64,000 nucleotides of DNA, taken from contig JADDOH010023707.1 in assembly GCA_016648135.1 (NCBI GenBank), positions 1 to 64,000 of the forward strand, written 5' to 3'. Positions 46,246 to 58,715 of the stretch are shown piece after piece. Every line of letters starts with the position of its first letter. Position 1 is the first letter of the stretch. The stretch is from Agrypnia vestita (taxonomy: Eukaryota; Arthropoda; Insecta; Trichoptera; Phryganeidae). A program made the translations under genes and the position numbers. The notes beneath the pieces were generated by a model. It was given only the letters and a program-made list of their open reading frames with translations. It was not told the origin of the DNA and did no database searches.

Positions 46246-48190
46246 TAATGCTTATCGTATTATTTTATCCTAAAATGTTACAATTATTGTGATTGAGTGT
46301 TCAAGGAGGAAAATCATTCCTCTTAAAATCAATTATGATCAAGGAGAAGCATCTCTTTCGATAAATCAGACCAGAACCTCCTCAAGGATCAAACATCCTT
46401 AATTTTATACCTACATAAGTATAGAAAAACATGATGAAATGATCCAAAAAATCCATCTAAACCACAAATCAGGTAAATTTAAGCGGCGGAACTTGATCCA
46501 TGTTGAAATAACCAGCCCTAAGTCTGACGATTTTTATTATGACGCGGAGTTGGAATAAATTTTAGTTGATGATAATCATAAAGAACACAGCATGCTTCTA
46601 GTATGCCGGGCCTTAATTTACCCTAACTGGCGTTCTGTTATAAAACTGTCATATAAACGCGAAGAGAGTGAGAAAACTTTGTTATTTTCGCGAAAATGGT
46701 GTCTGCTGTTCAGAGGAAGTCAATAACATTCCTCCAACATACTGAGAATTTTGTAATCATACCTGCGCACATCAGCATTGCATTTTACTTTTAATTTCCC
46801 TTTGTTGTGTAACCTTTAAAACTTAATTTAAAAAATGTATTTTATAGTTATTCGTATATTGTAATTCACTTTGTAATAGTAGACTTTTATATGTAATAGT
46901 TAACTTTGTAATACGTGAGTGTATGTGGTCCTATTAAATATATCAATCCAGTATATCTCCTGGTCTGGCACCAGAGTGACATGTGAGGGGGTGGTCCGAA
47001 CATATAAGGCAAAGTAGATTGATAATATAATACTTCTCATTGCAATTCAATATAAATCATTTTCTTATATGATGTACCGTGTTAGTGATATTAATTTGCT
47101 GTATGCGGGGGGGGGTGAAGGCTGAAGAGCAGCCTGGAAAGGAGAGCGGCGCGACTGAGCTGAATTGACCCAGATAGATAGGGGTCCCTACCGTAAATTC
47201 AATAAATTACTGAGGCTGAATAAGTATAATATAAGATATAATCCTAGCGAATAATCCTCTATACAATTTCTTCGTATGAAATATGCTTCTATAAACCAAT
47301 TACCTATACAATACTATATTGTTCCTGGCTCTTATAGAGATTTTGAATATGAATACAATATCAATTGAGACATTTCAACAACTCTGATCGCTTTCTGCAT
47401 TGATGATAATGTCTAAAGCTGTCTTTGCATTTCTACGTGTAAATCCCAAGTAACTGTAGCTGTACTAAATTCTGTACAACTGGATCAAAACATAATCATA
47501 CTTCTAAAAATACTGTTTCTTACGCGACAAGGATACCCATCACTGGCGGCCTACATTTATAAACCGTTTCCGGCCCATAATGGGATTCGGCGCCGACCCC
47601 CAAATCTAGGCACCTATACGAAAAATAATAATTACTACCAAAATTCGATAAATATAAACTATAATATTAACTTCAACGAGACACTTGGTATCTAATCACG
47701 ACTCCGTATTATTGGTCGAATCCTTCTTTCAAGTTTCCAACCATTATTTAGTCTACGTGTATCTACTATGCTAGTTACGGAATTTTGGACGGCACATAAT
47801 TGAATATTCGGACCTATACTGAAACAATAAACCTTCACTGAGGGGCGTATTTTACTGTATGGAATTTTAACAGAATCTGAACTAATTATTAGTTATTATC
47901 TGAAGGATAATTCAATCAGCCCGTGCTTCCATATTTATTGAAAATAGACTTGTTTCTTTTGTTATAAATAACCCCCGGATATCTAATCCGGGGGGATCAG
48001 GGCCCCCGAGCCCACCCAAGTCCCGACGACCTTCTTCCTGTTGACCGAGGCCTCTCGCTCCCTCTCGGAACTGACTGCATCCCGTGATACTTTCCCTCTC
48101 CGAAATGAGGATCATAAGTCGCCTCTCCTGCGGCCACAGTGAGGTGCACACTTTTCTGTTACACATATTCCATGAGAATGTTGAATCTTT
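46246..48190. other. unassigned block of balanced composition, left part
   Basis: No sustained frame. 46950-47180 is GC-rich with a G9 run (47107-47115). 47912-48166 has a minus-strand frame (PQERRLMILISERES and GGLGGPDPPGLDIRG) that may be a decayed LINE C-terminus but is not recognisable enough to name. Confidence 0.4.
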
Positions 48191-48787
48191 CTTTTAGACT
48201 TTGTCGCCGGATCAGTAGTTTTTCGAGACAATGTTTGACCTTTCTTTTAGGCATGTTGGGGTGTATCAAAATATGGTGCAACCTTTTCGTGCTTTGAGAA
48301 TGGCGTTCCATGGTACTGCATTTCGTGAAGATAAATGGTCTTTTAGACTTTGTCGCCGGATCAGTAGTTTTTCAAGACAATGTTTGACCTTTCTTTTAGG
48401 CATGTTGGGGTGTATCAAAATATGGTGCAACCTTTTCGTGCTTTGAGAATGGCGTTCCATGGTACTGCATTTCGTGAAGATAAATGGTCTTTTAGACTTT
48501 GTCGCCGGATCAGTAGTTTTTCAAGACAATGTTTGACCTTTCTTTTAGGCATGTTGGGGTGTATCAAAATATGGTGCAACCTTTTCGTGCTTTGAGAATG
48601 GCGTTCCATGGTACTGCATTTCGTGAAGATAAATGGTCTTTTAGACTTTGTCGCCGGATCAGTAGTTTTTCAAGACAATGTTTGACCTTTCTTTTAGGCA
48701 TGTTGGGGTGTATCAAAATATGGTGCAACCTTTTCGTGCTTTGAGAATGGCGTTCCATCGTACTGCATTTCGTGAAGATAAATGGTC
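48191..48787 (+). repeat. 149-bp tandem array, four near-identical copies
   Basis: Units begin CTTTTAGACTTTGTCGCCGG at 48191, 48340, 48489 and 48638; only one or two bases differ over the whole array (CGAGACA in unit 1, CCATCG in unit 4). Each unit is open in more than one frame, but 149 is not a multiple of three, so the frame changes each unit and it does not encode a simple protein repeat. Confidence 0.97.
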
Positions 48788-48802
48788 AAATAAAAGTGTT
48801 AG

Positions 48803-48861
48803 TACATTCTATCCTAGACGTATATTATGAATTTTCTAATATACGTCTAGGATAGAATGTA
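48803..48861. repeat. perfect 25-bp-arm palindrome, 9-nt loop
   Basis: Arms 48803-48827 and 48837-48861 (TACATTCTATCCTAGACGTA on the left) are exact reverse complements. A partial third copy of the inner motif (ATCCTAGACGCATATTATG) follows at about 48864-48882. The transcript would form a long perfect hairpin. Confidence 0.95.
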
Positions 48862-51449
48862 GATCCTAGACGCATATTATGCTTTCTAATCCTGTCTACC
48901 ACTTAACTGGCGAAAATAAGGGAGTATTTACTTTCGAAGTTTCACAACATCCATACATGGAAATCCTCCCAGAGACGGCGAATATCACGACGTTGGACTC
49001 TGTCGTCTGGATAGGGTGATTTCGTAGCTGGTCGGATTGTGACTACTCCGGTCTACAAGGGAGATCTCGCTTTTAAGAGCATCCCACAGTGGCTTGCGTC
49101 AGATTTCAAGCCCACTTCCCACGTAGCTAACCACGATTTCACCTAGTCCGACAACACAAACCAGACATACGTAGCTAACCACGATTTCACCTAGTCCGAC
49201 AACACAAACCAGACATTCCCCGACCCCCAGTTAGACCTCCCCACTCTGTCCATACTGCCTCACTGAATCCCTGTATAACCCGATTGTACCGCGCATGTTA
49301 TAAACAAGGTAAGATGATAAAATGACTAGTGGATCTCAATTGAATATGTGATACTGAATGCGACAAAATTATTAACGCGACGATTTTCTTTAAAATGCTA
49401 TCTGTAGAGTCTTATGAATTCCGTGCTTAGTACAAATAAACTACATAAATCCCCGTTGAATTTTCCGCAAAAGCAATACACAAAATCAAATTATCGTCTC
49501 AAATATACCTTGCTTGTTCCTCTCGCTTGTTCCTTCAAGTAGCCAAAATTAATTCCTCGTTACTGCTCTCTACAGGGTCCGGCTACGTCTAAATGGTTGT
49601 AGATCGATAGGGAATTTGACAGCACCTCCGGTGGATATTTGGTTTGAAAACTAAGTAACGTATCGCGATCTCGTCGCTCTATATACATCGTGGTCCGCGG
49701 CGGAAGCCACACACCATCCATTGATCACCATCCAGTTGTAATATGCCATACGTTTGAAAAAATATCACTCAACGCTTCGATAATAACCTATAAAAATGTA
49801 ACCATAAAAATTAATGGAATATTCTAGTTGGTTCCTTCCCAAAATACACCGAAACGGTGAATGCGAATACTAACTCTTGACTCCAAATTACGGTAGTGGA
49901 ATATTATATTCTTATATAATTATTACGTAATTCCTAAAAGAACGTGATGTTGCCCCAATATTTGAGGACGAACGCCCCATACCAAGTCGTATTATTAGCA
50001 ATTATCTACAATAGATACACATTACAGTAATAGAAAATGGGGAATATAAATAGCAGCGCCAATTACAATCATTACGCTAGAGCCGTAGCTGCATTCCGAC
50101 ATGTAGAGCCACCGTCACTCCAAAACATTCTTATATTAAACCTATCGGCCAATAGATGCATATTGCAGTTAAATAATTAATAGAGAAATAAATATTCTAG
50201 TTTCCCGCTTGAATTCGAGATTCGCGGTCAACCTCAAATAAATACAAAAAAGTTACGGTTCTTAAATAACTGCATTATAACACATATAAGTCTTATCTGT
50301 TTTGTGGGCGTCCTTATCTCATCGCTCCGTGTCGAGATATTATATTTCTTCCAATCCTTAGTTCTACTGGGTATTCCAATATATTTGTATCCTAGTGACT
50401 CCAGTAAGTATGGTAATGGTCCCTTTTCAAAACTCCACAAGAAGTCTCCACTCGAGCAGCGGTTCCCCTATCTCCACGTTTTTTAGACTGTCTCCCGTAT
50501 CAAACTTCCTACGCGTTTTATAACCCGATCTCACTTCCCCCGTGCCACCTTGAGTCAGCCCACCGACCCACGTGTTGTTTTTCCCAAATGCATTCAACCG
50601 GAACGTCATCTAAGCCTCGTGATTGGCCCTTTTCGTTCGGGCATCCGTTTGTTGATGTCATTGTTTGAAGCGTCTGCACCAATTCCTATAAATTTACGAC
50701 CTACCCACTAGTTTCCCAGGCAAAATTTATAAAATATTTTTATAATTGTCACCGCATACGTTTTCATTCCATACGATGTAGTATTGTTTACTTTCTCCGT
50801 GAATTAGAAAAATACCTTCGGAATTATAGTCCCTGGCAAATATTGAATACTCCGTAGAGCAATTTATTATAATAGTTTTTAAACAATCTCCAATGAAGAG
50901 AAAATATTTTCTCAGATGCTTTGTATTTGACAATCGAACGGGTTAATTTTAGGTTCTTTCAATTTTATCCAATATGCGTCTATTATGACCATCACAACTT
51001 CTTCAAAGTTATGAATAAACTGAACCTAAAATGATTTTTTCCCATTTCAAAAAATATTTTTTACCGCGACAAACAATGGAAGTAATTATGAAAACATACG
51101 TATTCTGCGTTTCCAGCTTGGCATGTAGATGCCAAAACCTCATTTTTTAAACAAAAGGCTTACGAATTGCTCTTTTATAAAAATCTATAGCTAATTCGAT
51201 GGACGTGGGATACATTCCCGATATGTAAATATTTCACACTTCAGGATGTACACTTGTACTGATGTGTTGTAGTGTATTCATTAAGGTTTTAAAATAGAGT
51301 AATTGTATTAAAAAAATTTTATTTATTTAGAAATTTGTATTAACTTTGCTCACTTTTCATATATTATCATCCTCTCTGAAATTGAGCGAATCAAAAAGAA
51401 TCTGTATGTTTTTCCATATTCATGTTAAAAGCGAGATTGAGACATTTTC
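48862..51449. other. unassigned block of balanced composition, right part
   Basis: It holds a 48-bp tandem duplication (49121-49216). No coherent frame, no RT or transposase motif and no LTR pair were found. Short open frames occur on both strands (50234-50609 minus) without recognisable family. It resembles an old, large mobile element more than host intron because of its composition. Confidence 0.4.
49121..49216 (+). repeat. 48-bp perfect tandem duplication
   Basis: ACGTAGCTAACCACGATTTC with the following 28 bases occurs at 49121 and again at 49169. Confidence 0.95.
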
Positions 51450-51900
51450 AATTGGACGTAGTTACGCGAAAAGGATCCAATCCACAATATGACCAAAAAT
51501 GACTTGAGTGCACCAAACTGATGCTAAATATACGATACCATCGGTCTGTGAAAAAGATTCAGAGAAAAACAAATGTTTATAATTTTAATCACCCTTAGAA
51601 CCAAACCCACATGTAAGGCAGGTTAATTTTATTTTTCATCATAAACAATCAAATTCGGAAAATTTTTGTTTTATTGTCTCGTTTAATTCTACATTTATAT
51701 ATTATTTCTATTGTCTATTGTTTATCAATATTGTACAAATTATAAAACAAAAGGCTTTAGAGCCATATATACATGTAAAAATAATAAATAAAATACGCCT
51801 AACTGTATGAACTATTAATAAAAAAGTATTGAAATTCTACACACAAAATCTAATGTGACTTTGTTTGGATTGGATCCTTTTCGCTTATCTACGTCCAATT
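51450..51900. mobile_element. ~450-bp MITE
   Basis: The terminal inverted repeats are about 36 bp: AATTGGACGTAGTTACGCGA then AAAGGATCCAATCCA on the left (51450-51486), and the complement on the right (51864-51900) with three mismatches. The interior is AT-rich without a frame. A clear target duplication is not visible, so the superfamily is open. Confidence 0.78.
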
Positions 51901-54448
51901 ATCTTAGTCTGGTTTTATTTTAGTCTTCAATTATTTAAGCCGAAAATTCAATTATTTTATAAATAATTAAATAAAACACGACTTGGTATACACCAAGTCA
52001 TATCAATTATTTTATATTTAGATTGACAAATAGTCTAAAATCTTTGATTAGCAATTGTTAAATACTAAAAAATAAAAAAGCAATTGCAAAGTGCTAAAAA
52101 ACATGAGTGAAAATTCCTAAAAATTCAATTACATAAAAATACCGTTGCACGCATACATTTCTATTAAAATTTTTCATTAATTTCCAATAAGGAAATTTTT
52201 TTGAAAGCACCGTAGTATTTTTGTAAAGGGCATTGGGCGGTAAAAAAGAGACGTCGACCTAGAGGTCATTTATCATATCTCAACTTCATGGTGTCCAGAT
52301 GTGTCGTGTTACCACTGTGACCTTTGGACATGGTTTATAGAACACAGTCACAATGAAAAATGTTATGACGATTTAACATTTTACAACATATTACCAACTG
52401 ACATTTTAGGGCTGTGTAGGTACCAGTAGACGTTTTTATCTCTAGAGTTGCTCCTAAGGTTAATTCTCACAGTCATCGATGTGTCAGTAATTTAAACATT
52501 GTCTGTAACCTTCCATATTTAAAAACAATTGTACTTTAAAAAATCGCTTTGAAACATTTTACTTGTTAAAACTTTTTATACAATTTGGTTTAATCTTCTA
52601 ATGTGTATGAGATAAAAGTTGTGTATCGGGACAGGAATGTGGTGCTCGGTCTTCTCTGTTCCGATTTTCTCGGGGAAAAGGCATCATTGTAAATTAGTAA
52701 GAATATTCAAGATGAATTGAATGTGAACGAAATTAATGAAATACTAAAAAAATTTCCTGATTACAGGCAATAAAACGACTGCACCTTCTTTAAATTGATG
52801 ATCTAGGAAAAAATCATGCCTCGAAATTTAGCGTTTTCTAATACTAATACTAATGATTATAAAAGCTCTCAGGTTTTCACGGCCATTTATAATCTTGAAT
52901 GTAGTTTTCTTGGGATATTCTGCTGTGAATATCTGACCTCTCTTGCCGAAGTGTCGGATCTCACTGCAGGGTCCATCATCACATACCCTGATGATGTACC
53001 AGAGAGGTCTGCTATACACAGCAGAATATCCAAAAAAAATACATACAAAAGATTATGCTAATGATATTGGGATATTGTTGGAAATCCAGCTCAAATATAA
53101 GAAAACGTCGTTGAGGATATTAATATTGAATGATAACAGTGAATCGAATTCGACCCCAAAATGGGTGTTCGATAGATGTAAGGAATTAATTCAAGTATAT
53201 ATTTTAAACTATATATAACCGACAAAATTGTAAATCTCTTTATATTTTCGAAAATTGAACAGTATTTAAAATTAAATTATTCACGTTAATGTCAGGAATT
53301 AATTATTGTTCTTATATGAAGAGTAAAGAATTGATCGTGATTAAACCATATAAACCTTGTTAGCAAACCTTGCAAACAAACGAGAAATATTCGTGGAATT
53401 TGTTGACTTTAACATTAAGTCCAAAACTTGATGATGAAATTTAACATTTCATTTCACTTATAATTGTATCGATTAATTTTAGGCTATTTTATTTCGCTAG
53501 TAGAATATTAGTATTATTATTAATCGATTTTCAATAAATTTTCCTCTTTTTGTTTTAATTATTTATTCAAATATCAAAATATTCAAATATCGAATATCAA
53601 GATCGACTTAACCAAAAATATAATAAAATAATGTTTTTCTTTTCGGTAATTTTTTTAAAATACAATGCGATATTTTTTATTTGTTTAGGTATTTAGTAAA
53701 TTTATTACTATTTAAAATTTATATAGAATGTATTTCAAGTTTAAATAACCTGTTCACAATATTAAAAAAATATTTTAATATATTGAATAAATATGATCAT
53801 CACTTCAGTATGAATAAATTATAAGTTTAAAAAAGTTTTTTCGAATAGAGATAAATATATCGTATAAGAGTATATTTTTCTCACTCTGCAATTAAGGTAA
53901 TTTAATATGAATAAATTATACCTAAGTTTAAATAAGTTTTTTCGAATAGAGATAAATATATAGTATAAATGTATATTTTTCTCACTCTGAAACAATTAAG
54001 GTAAGCTTAACGTGACCAACTAATGTACTTCACTTAATGTCTTCAGTCTGTACCTGATCATCTCAGTATATTGTATTTAGAGTGTATTTTTTATTTATAA
54101 CGAAGAAATTTAACGCTTGGAAATATTTGAAAATTAAAGACCAGAAGGATAAAGTTTGATCGTCGTTTCTTGGAAAAGACATTCAAGGAAAGGGTTCAAT
54201 GGGTAAAAAAGGTTCTATGTCAGTGTGAAAAGGGAAATTGTAAAGCTGAGGTTGATGATTTGATAAAACGACCGTGGCTTTTATCTACAAACGCCAGATT
54301 ATTATTTTTATTGTCAATGAATTCTAAGAAAGATTGAAATTACTTTTGATCACCAGAATACCAAATTACCCTCAAAGAAATTTCATGATTAGTATAGGAA
54401 ATAATATTAGTGAACTTTGTCACCAATAAGTAATTTTATGCGTACGTT

Positions 54449-54452
<4 letters not shown>
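51901..54452. other. intron stretch with one inverted repeat
   Basis: 52908-53040 holds an imperfect inverted pair (GGATATTCTGCTGTGAATAT against ATACACAGCAGAATATCC). Frames through it (52816-53218) are not supported as genes. 53800-54000 contains a ~115-bp direct duplication (ATGAATAAATTATA..., TTTTTCGAATAGAGATAAAT), copies near 53809 and 53907. Confidence 0.5.

Positions 54453-54515
<63 letters not shown>
54453..54515. repeat. (AT)31 microsatellite
   Basis: Uninterrupted alternating AT for 63 bases. Confidence 0.97.
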
Positions 54516-54520
<5 letters not shown>

Positions 54521-54891
54521 AGAAATAATCTATCTACTAAAAAATATGGTTACTACCGGGATACAAATTATATAATTAATACAAACCTCTCCAATTAGGA
54601 AAACTATAATAAATTAATATCGCCTTGTTTTATTATGTGTAGGAAAAATTTGAGACTAAATACTTAATCTGAAGTTTTTCTTAAAAATCTTATATTCAAT
54701 TTTCAAATATCTATAAATTTTATATTTCATAATGAATCCCAAAAACCTTTGAGTAATATACACTAGGGGGCGCCGGAATAAATCTATCCATTTTTAATTA
54801 AATCAGTTCAGATCTCTGGATTGGCGAACTACTAGGTCCGTATACCGCCGATAATTTTTATTCGGTTAACTAAACATATTTTCGATGTGTA

Positions 54892-55625
54892 GGGTGGGCG
54901 AATTTGAAAAATTAATTATGAAAAACAACGACGAATACTGAAATAAATATTTATTGGAATAAAAACGAATGCAAGTGAAATTTATTTTTTGAAAATTATA
55001 TCATTTAAATATTTACCGCAAACACTCTTCGAATCTGGACCTCAATTTTGTGAAAACTCGCTGGCACAAGCGCGTGGGATAGCGGCCATTTCCTTTCGAA
55101 TATTGGTCTTCAACTGAAAAATTGTGGTTGGCTTATGGGTGTAAACGGGACTCTTTACGTATCCCCAGAGAGAAAAATCAGGGGAGGTCAGGTCCGGACT
55201 TCTGGGAGGCCACGGAATATCCCCTCGACACGATATCAATTTTCTTTCAATCATCTCGTTAAGACTGCCATTGACTCGCATGCCGCGCCTTCTTGTTAAA
55301 ACCACGTATGTCTGTTAAAGATTTCGAATTCTTACAGTTGCGAGAAGAATAATTCTCGTAGCAATGAAAATCTGGAATCTGATTTTGGACTAAATGAAGC
55401 GATTTTGGTCTAAATTTGAGGAAAATGAGCGCCGCGCAACAACGCACGATTCGCCATTTTGGTAATAACTCTTCACACAGAGCGCACCCTACTCATCCAC
55501 GGAACACTCCATCACGACTGAATTTCCATGACCCGAGCTACTAATCCTCATTACCCACGTACCGCTGCCACGTGCCATTCGTACGCAATAGTGTTTTTAA
55601 AATCGACAATCTTTCTGGCCCACCC
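54892..55625 (-). mobile_element. internally deleted Tc1/mariner-type element
   Basis: The ends are short inverted repeats (GGGTGGGCGA left, GGGTGGGCCA on the right read on minus), flanked by TA (54890-54891 and 55626-55627). At 734 bp it is too short for a full transposase. The minus strand keeps a transposase C-terminus, so it is a deletion derivative. Confidence 0.75.
55042..55305 (-). pseudogene. Tc1/mariner-type transposase C-terminal remnant
   Basis: The frame has RRGMRVNGSLNEMIERKLIS, then WPPRSPDLTSPDFSLWGYVK and SPVYTHKPTT. The block W-P-P-R-S-P-D-L-T-x-x-D-F-x-L-W-G is the typical third-catalytic-Asp region of insect Tc1/mariner relatives (the Asp is in SPDFSLWG). A stop follows at 55042-55044. 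The first two catalytic residues are missing. Upstream minus-strand sequence to about 55455 (MANRALLRG-like start) is out of frame. Confidence 0.78.
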
Positions 55626-55627
55626 TA

Positions 55628-57641
55628 TATAAGATTTTTTCCGTATATCTTAAATTTTGATAAATCTCGTATGCTTTGAATATCGTAGAACTAAGTTATA
55701 TAAATGAGACTTCACAATAAAATGTTTTTGATTAGAAATAAAAACGTTATCTTCAATAAATCCGCCAATAAATAATGATATTATGACAGAAATTTTGGTT
55801 TTACAAACATTGTTTTTTTCAGAAAATACGATCCATCTATATCCGGTTTTTATGTTGTTTGTATAAACGCATTAGCGTCATGTGGGATAGGGTATGGAGT
55901 TACGGCAGGCAAGTTTATTAATCAGGCAGCCCTGACTGGGAAGGTGTTCATCCGGTGTTTAATCAAGCTGTCGAGCAGCGTGAATTAACACCACCAGTTA
56001 CAAAACTCAATATTTACAAATGCAACGTTCTGATTAAATATTTCAGGCTTTTTTTATGCCGAAAGAGATATTTAATTTTTTCTTCAATAAGAGCAAAATG
56101 ATTTTGTGGTGACATTATTAATATAATTAACAATAATATAATTATTAAAGAAAACTCATTATTATGTGATGTTGCAATTCCAGAACAAAGTTCTGTGATT
56201 TAATGCAACACCACTGCATATTCCTAGAAAGTAAATAATTCAGTAATCTTACCAACGAATATTAAAACTACGCAACATTATGCAAAGCTCTAAAAATGCC
56301 TAAAATCATTGAACAATTGAGTGATGTGATTTGTGATATTAGCCTTAACACGCTTATTATTAAATATTGTAATATTATCTTAACATTCTTATCTGTAAAC
56401 ATTTCTATACATATTTCTTTGCATGTATGTATTATTTATTATTAAAAAAAACACGCTTGTGACAGGCTCCGGTTCCATATACAAGTTTATACTTACATTG
56501 GACTGTAAAAAATTTGAAAAAAATCTATCAAAATTAAATAATGTGTATCATATATGTAAAATATTATCTAAACTTAAATAGTAATAAAAAAAAAATTAAA
56601 AAAATATTGAAAAAAAAATGCAAATTTTGATACGGCATATCTCCATAATTATTGATATCAGTCATGGTTGCTTGAACATTTTCGACTCATAATCAAGGAA
56701 GGAATCCACTTGTAAGTTATTTGGACTAGCTATGTTAAACTCTGTATAGATAACAACTCTTTATTTTGTAAAGTTTCTATTCGTTTTCTCATATTGTCTG
56801 CTCAATTTCCAGTTCCTGCGACATGAACATCTAACACAATAAAGATATAATTCAAACATCTTGAGATACTATAAAATTAATTCACAAGATACCTCACCAT
56901 CATTATTGCGAATATAATGAAGTTGTCGGTCGGTAGTTGAATAATGAATTACACCCAAAGGCTTCCCCGAAGGCGGAGTACAAATGAAATAATTTACCAT
57001 CGGGGACGGCGGGACCTAATGGGTCGTCGGCGTTGCCTGACAGTCATTACCTCCAAAGTTTATTTCGCCAGTCAACTTTAATAAATCGTGGAATAATTGG
57101 AGGAGAGCTTAGTTCGGTGGCGGGCTTGTCGGTCAACTGGTTCGAAAGTAATTAAAATAATGGCCTGGTCGGCATAACTTTCAACGAGCGTCTTTCAATT
57201 AGTTTACCAAATAGATGCTTTGATTCACGGGCGTTTGCTACACTTATCTGAGTTTATTTACTGTATTTTCATTTGCAAAACAAACAAGTGGATGTAAAGT
57301 AAGTAAAAAATACACCAAAAATTAAAATTAGGTAAAAATTTTAAAATTACCCACTTAATTATTTATCCTTCGGGCAAATATGTATAAAAAAATTTAAATA
57401 TATAGTGAGGTTTATTCACAGGTAAAAATAAATTTAATTGTAAATCAAAACACCCTAAATACAAAATAAATTAAGTCATTGTAAACCAATAAAAATAAAT
57501 TTAATTTAATCATTGTAAATAAAATAAAATAATAAATAAAATAAAAACTAATTTCAAATTTTCAAAGGAAGCAAACACTTGGTGGTGATACATTATAATT
57601 AAATAAATAATAATAACTTTGTTATACACCACTTATATTTA
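55628..57641. other. intron stretch with candidate conserved non-coding patches
   Basis: 55890-56000 and 56935-57250 have balanced composition inside AT-rich DNA, with no sustained frame. The second includes TAATGGGTCGTCGG and repeated ATTA words. They could be intronic enhancers. No gene is supported. Confidence 0.4.
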
Positions 57642-57693
57642 TTAAAAATCCAACCAAGTTTCGCTACTACCGTAGCTTCTTCGGGGATCTTAA
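57642..57693 (-). ncRNA. hammerhead-ribozyme-like motif in Penelope 3' end
   Basis: On the minus strand: stem I strand TTAAGATCC; core CCGAAGA (canonical CUGANGA with one U-to-C change); one extra A; stem II GCTAC/GTAGC with loop GGTA; GAAA; a 2-bp stem III (AC/GT around TTG); T at the cleavage position; then GGATTTTTAA, which pairs with the first strand over seven of nine positions including one G-U. The order and pairing fit a type I hammerhead. The altered core base suggests it is inactive or weak. Penelope-like elements are known to carry hammerheads. Confidence 0.55.
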
Positions 57694-57727
57694 CTGTCTA
57701 AACATACAAAAGTTATGCGCTTATATA

Positions 57728-58135
57728 CTAGTGTGAAAGGTGGAAGGACGGAGTGCCAATAGTGGGGGTAGGGGGTGGGATTATACAGGGAATATTATTA
57801 TTAAAAGGGAACATATTTAAGAGTGGACTATAAGACAAATTTATTTGATTATTAATTATTTTATGATTTAAATTAATGGCTTTTCTTATCTCTAATGCCT
57901 CTAAATTATCTAGTCTATTTATTACCTATTCCGTTTTTATGGATAATACTAACTCATATGCTATTATTGAACGTGTGGTCTTCTTCAATTAAATGATTTA
58001 CAAACTCTGAGAACCCACTACTTTTTAAACAAAGCAAGTGCTCTTTTACTCTAATTTTTACATTACGCGATGTCTTCCCTTTATAAAACGCGGGGAAATC
58101 GTTACATTTTAATGAATATACACCAGAATGGCTAA
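57728..58135 (-). pseudogene. Penelope-like GIY-YIG endonuclease fragment
   Basis: Read leftwards: SGVYSLKCNDFPAFYKGKTS, then RNVKIRVKEHLLCLKSS and LIEEDHTF. This is the GIY-YIG pattern of Penelope endonucleases, with GVY for GIY, YKG for YIG and the catalytic Arg in RNVKIR retained. A frameshift and stop near 57954 separate it from a second frame reading NRLDNLEALEIRKAINLNHK, then NNQINL, the usual C-terminal block after GIY-YIG in these elements. The final stop is TAG at 57728-57730. The endonuclease nicks target DNA for retrotransposition. This copy lacks the RT and is dead. Confidence 0.82.
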
Positions 58136-58139
58136 TAAA

Positions 58140-58715
58140 TAAATAAATGAGCCGAAAATGAAATTCCATTAACATATACAAAAATTTATTATTTTATGTG
58201 AATTTACGATAAATTTGTATTTGTTTAAATATTACCCTTAAATGACAAAAAATTTCGACTTATTTCTTGGAATGAAAATATTAAAACACAAATTTTCCAT
58301 GCAAAGTAATATAAAACGCATTCAACTATTCTTTTTTTTTTAATATATATTTTATTTCTTACATTACACATAATAAACAAAGATTTAATCGACAATAAAA
58401 ACCTTTGGATGCGAAATTGAAATCATTGTAAACTTAAGGATATTTACAAAGACGGAAGAGATTTTTCGAGAAAAACGAAGTAATTTAATTTGTATACTCT
58501 GATTAAATACGGCTATCCTTGTCATCTTGAAACTCTAAGTCGTCTCTTTAAATTCCTACGGTCTTATTTAATATTTATTCTTGTTACCTTTATAGTACTT
58601 TAACTTTATACAACGCAGAGGGCTCCGCCGATAAAAATTCTACCAGATATAAGAAAAATAATTTTCTCATTCATTAAATTGCATGATTTAATAAATACAT
58701 CTCTTCTATTTTCAT
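58140..58715. other. intron stretch, nothing recognised
   Basis: AT-rich, no supported gene or repeat family. Confidence 0.45.

Larger units (their letters stand above)
57642..58135 (-). mobile_element. Penelope-like element, 5'-truncated 3' end
   Basis: On the minus strand: a GIY-YIG endonuclease fragment, the end of the coding region with one frameshift, a stop at 57728-57730, and a terminal region with a hammerhead-like motif. The reverse transcriptase is missing. The 5' break lies next to an ATTT-rich run near 58140. Confidence 0.82.

Noticed and set aside
48231..48744. repeat protein in the 149-bp array
   Set aside because: Frame shifts between units because 149 is not divisible by three; both strands are equally open.
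48191..48787. CRISPR-like repeats
   Set aside because: Direct 149-bp tandem units with no spacers, in an animal genome.
52816..53218. host exon pair
   Set aside because: The frames arise from an imperfect inverted repeat, with no splice signals.
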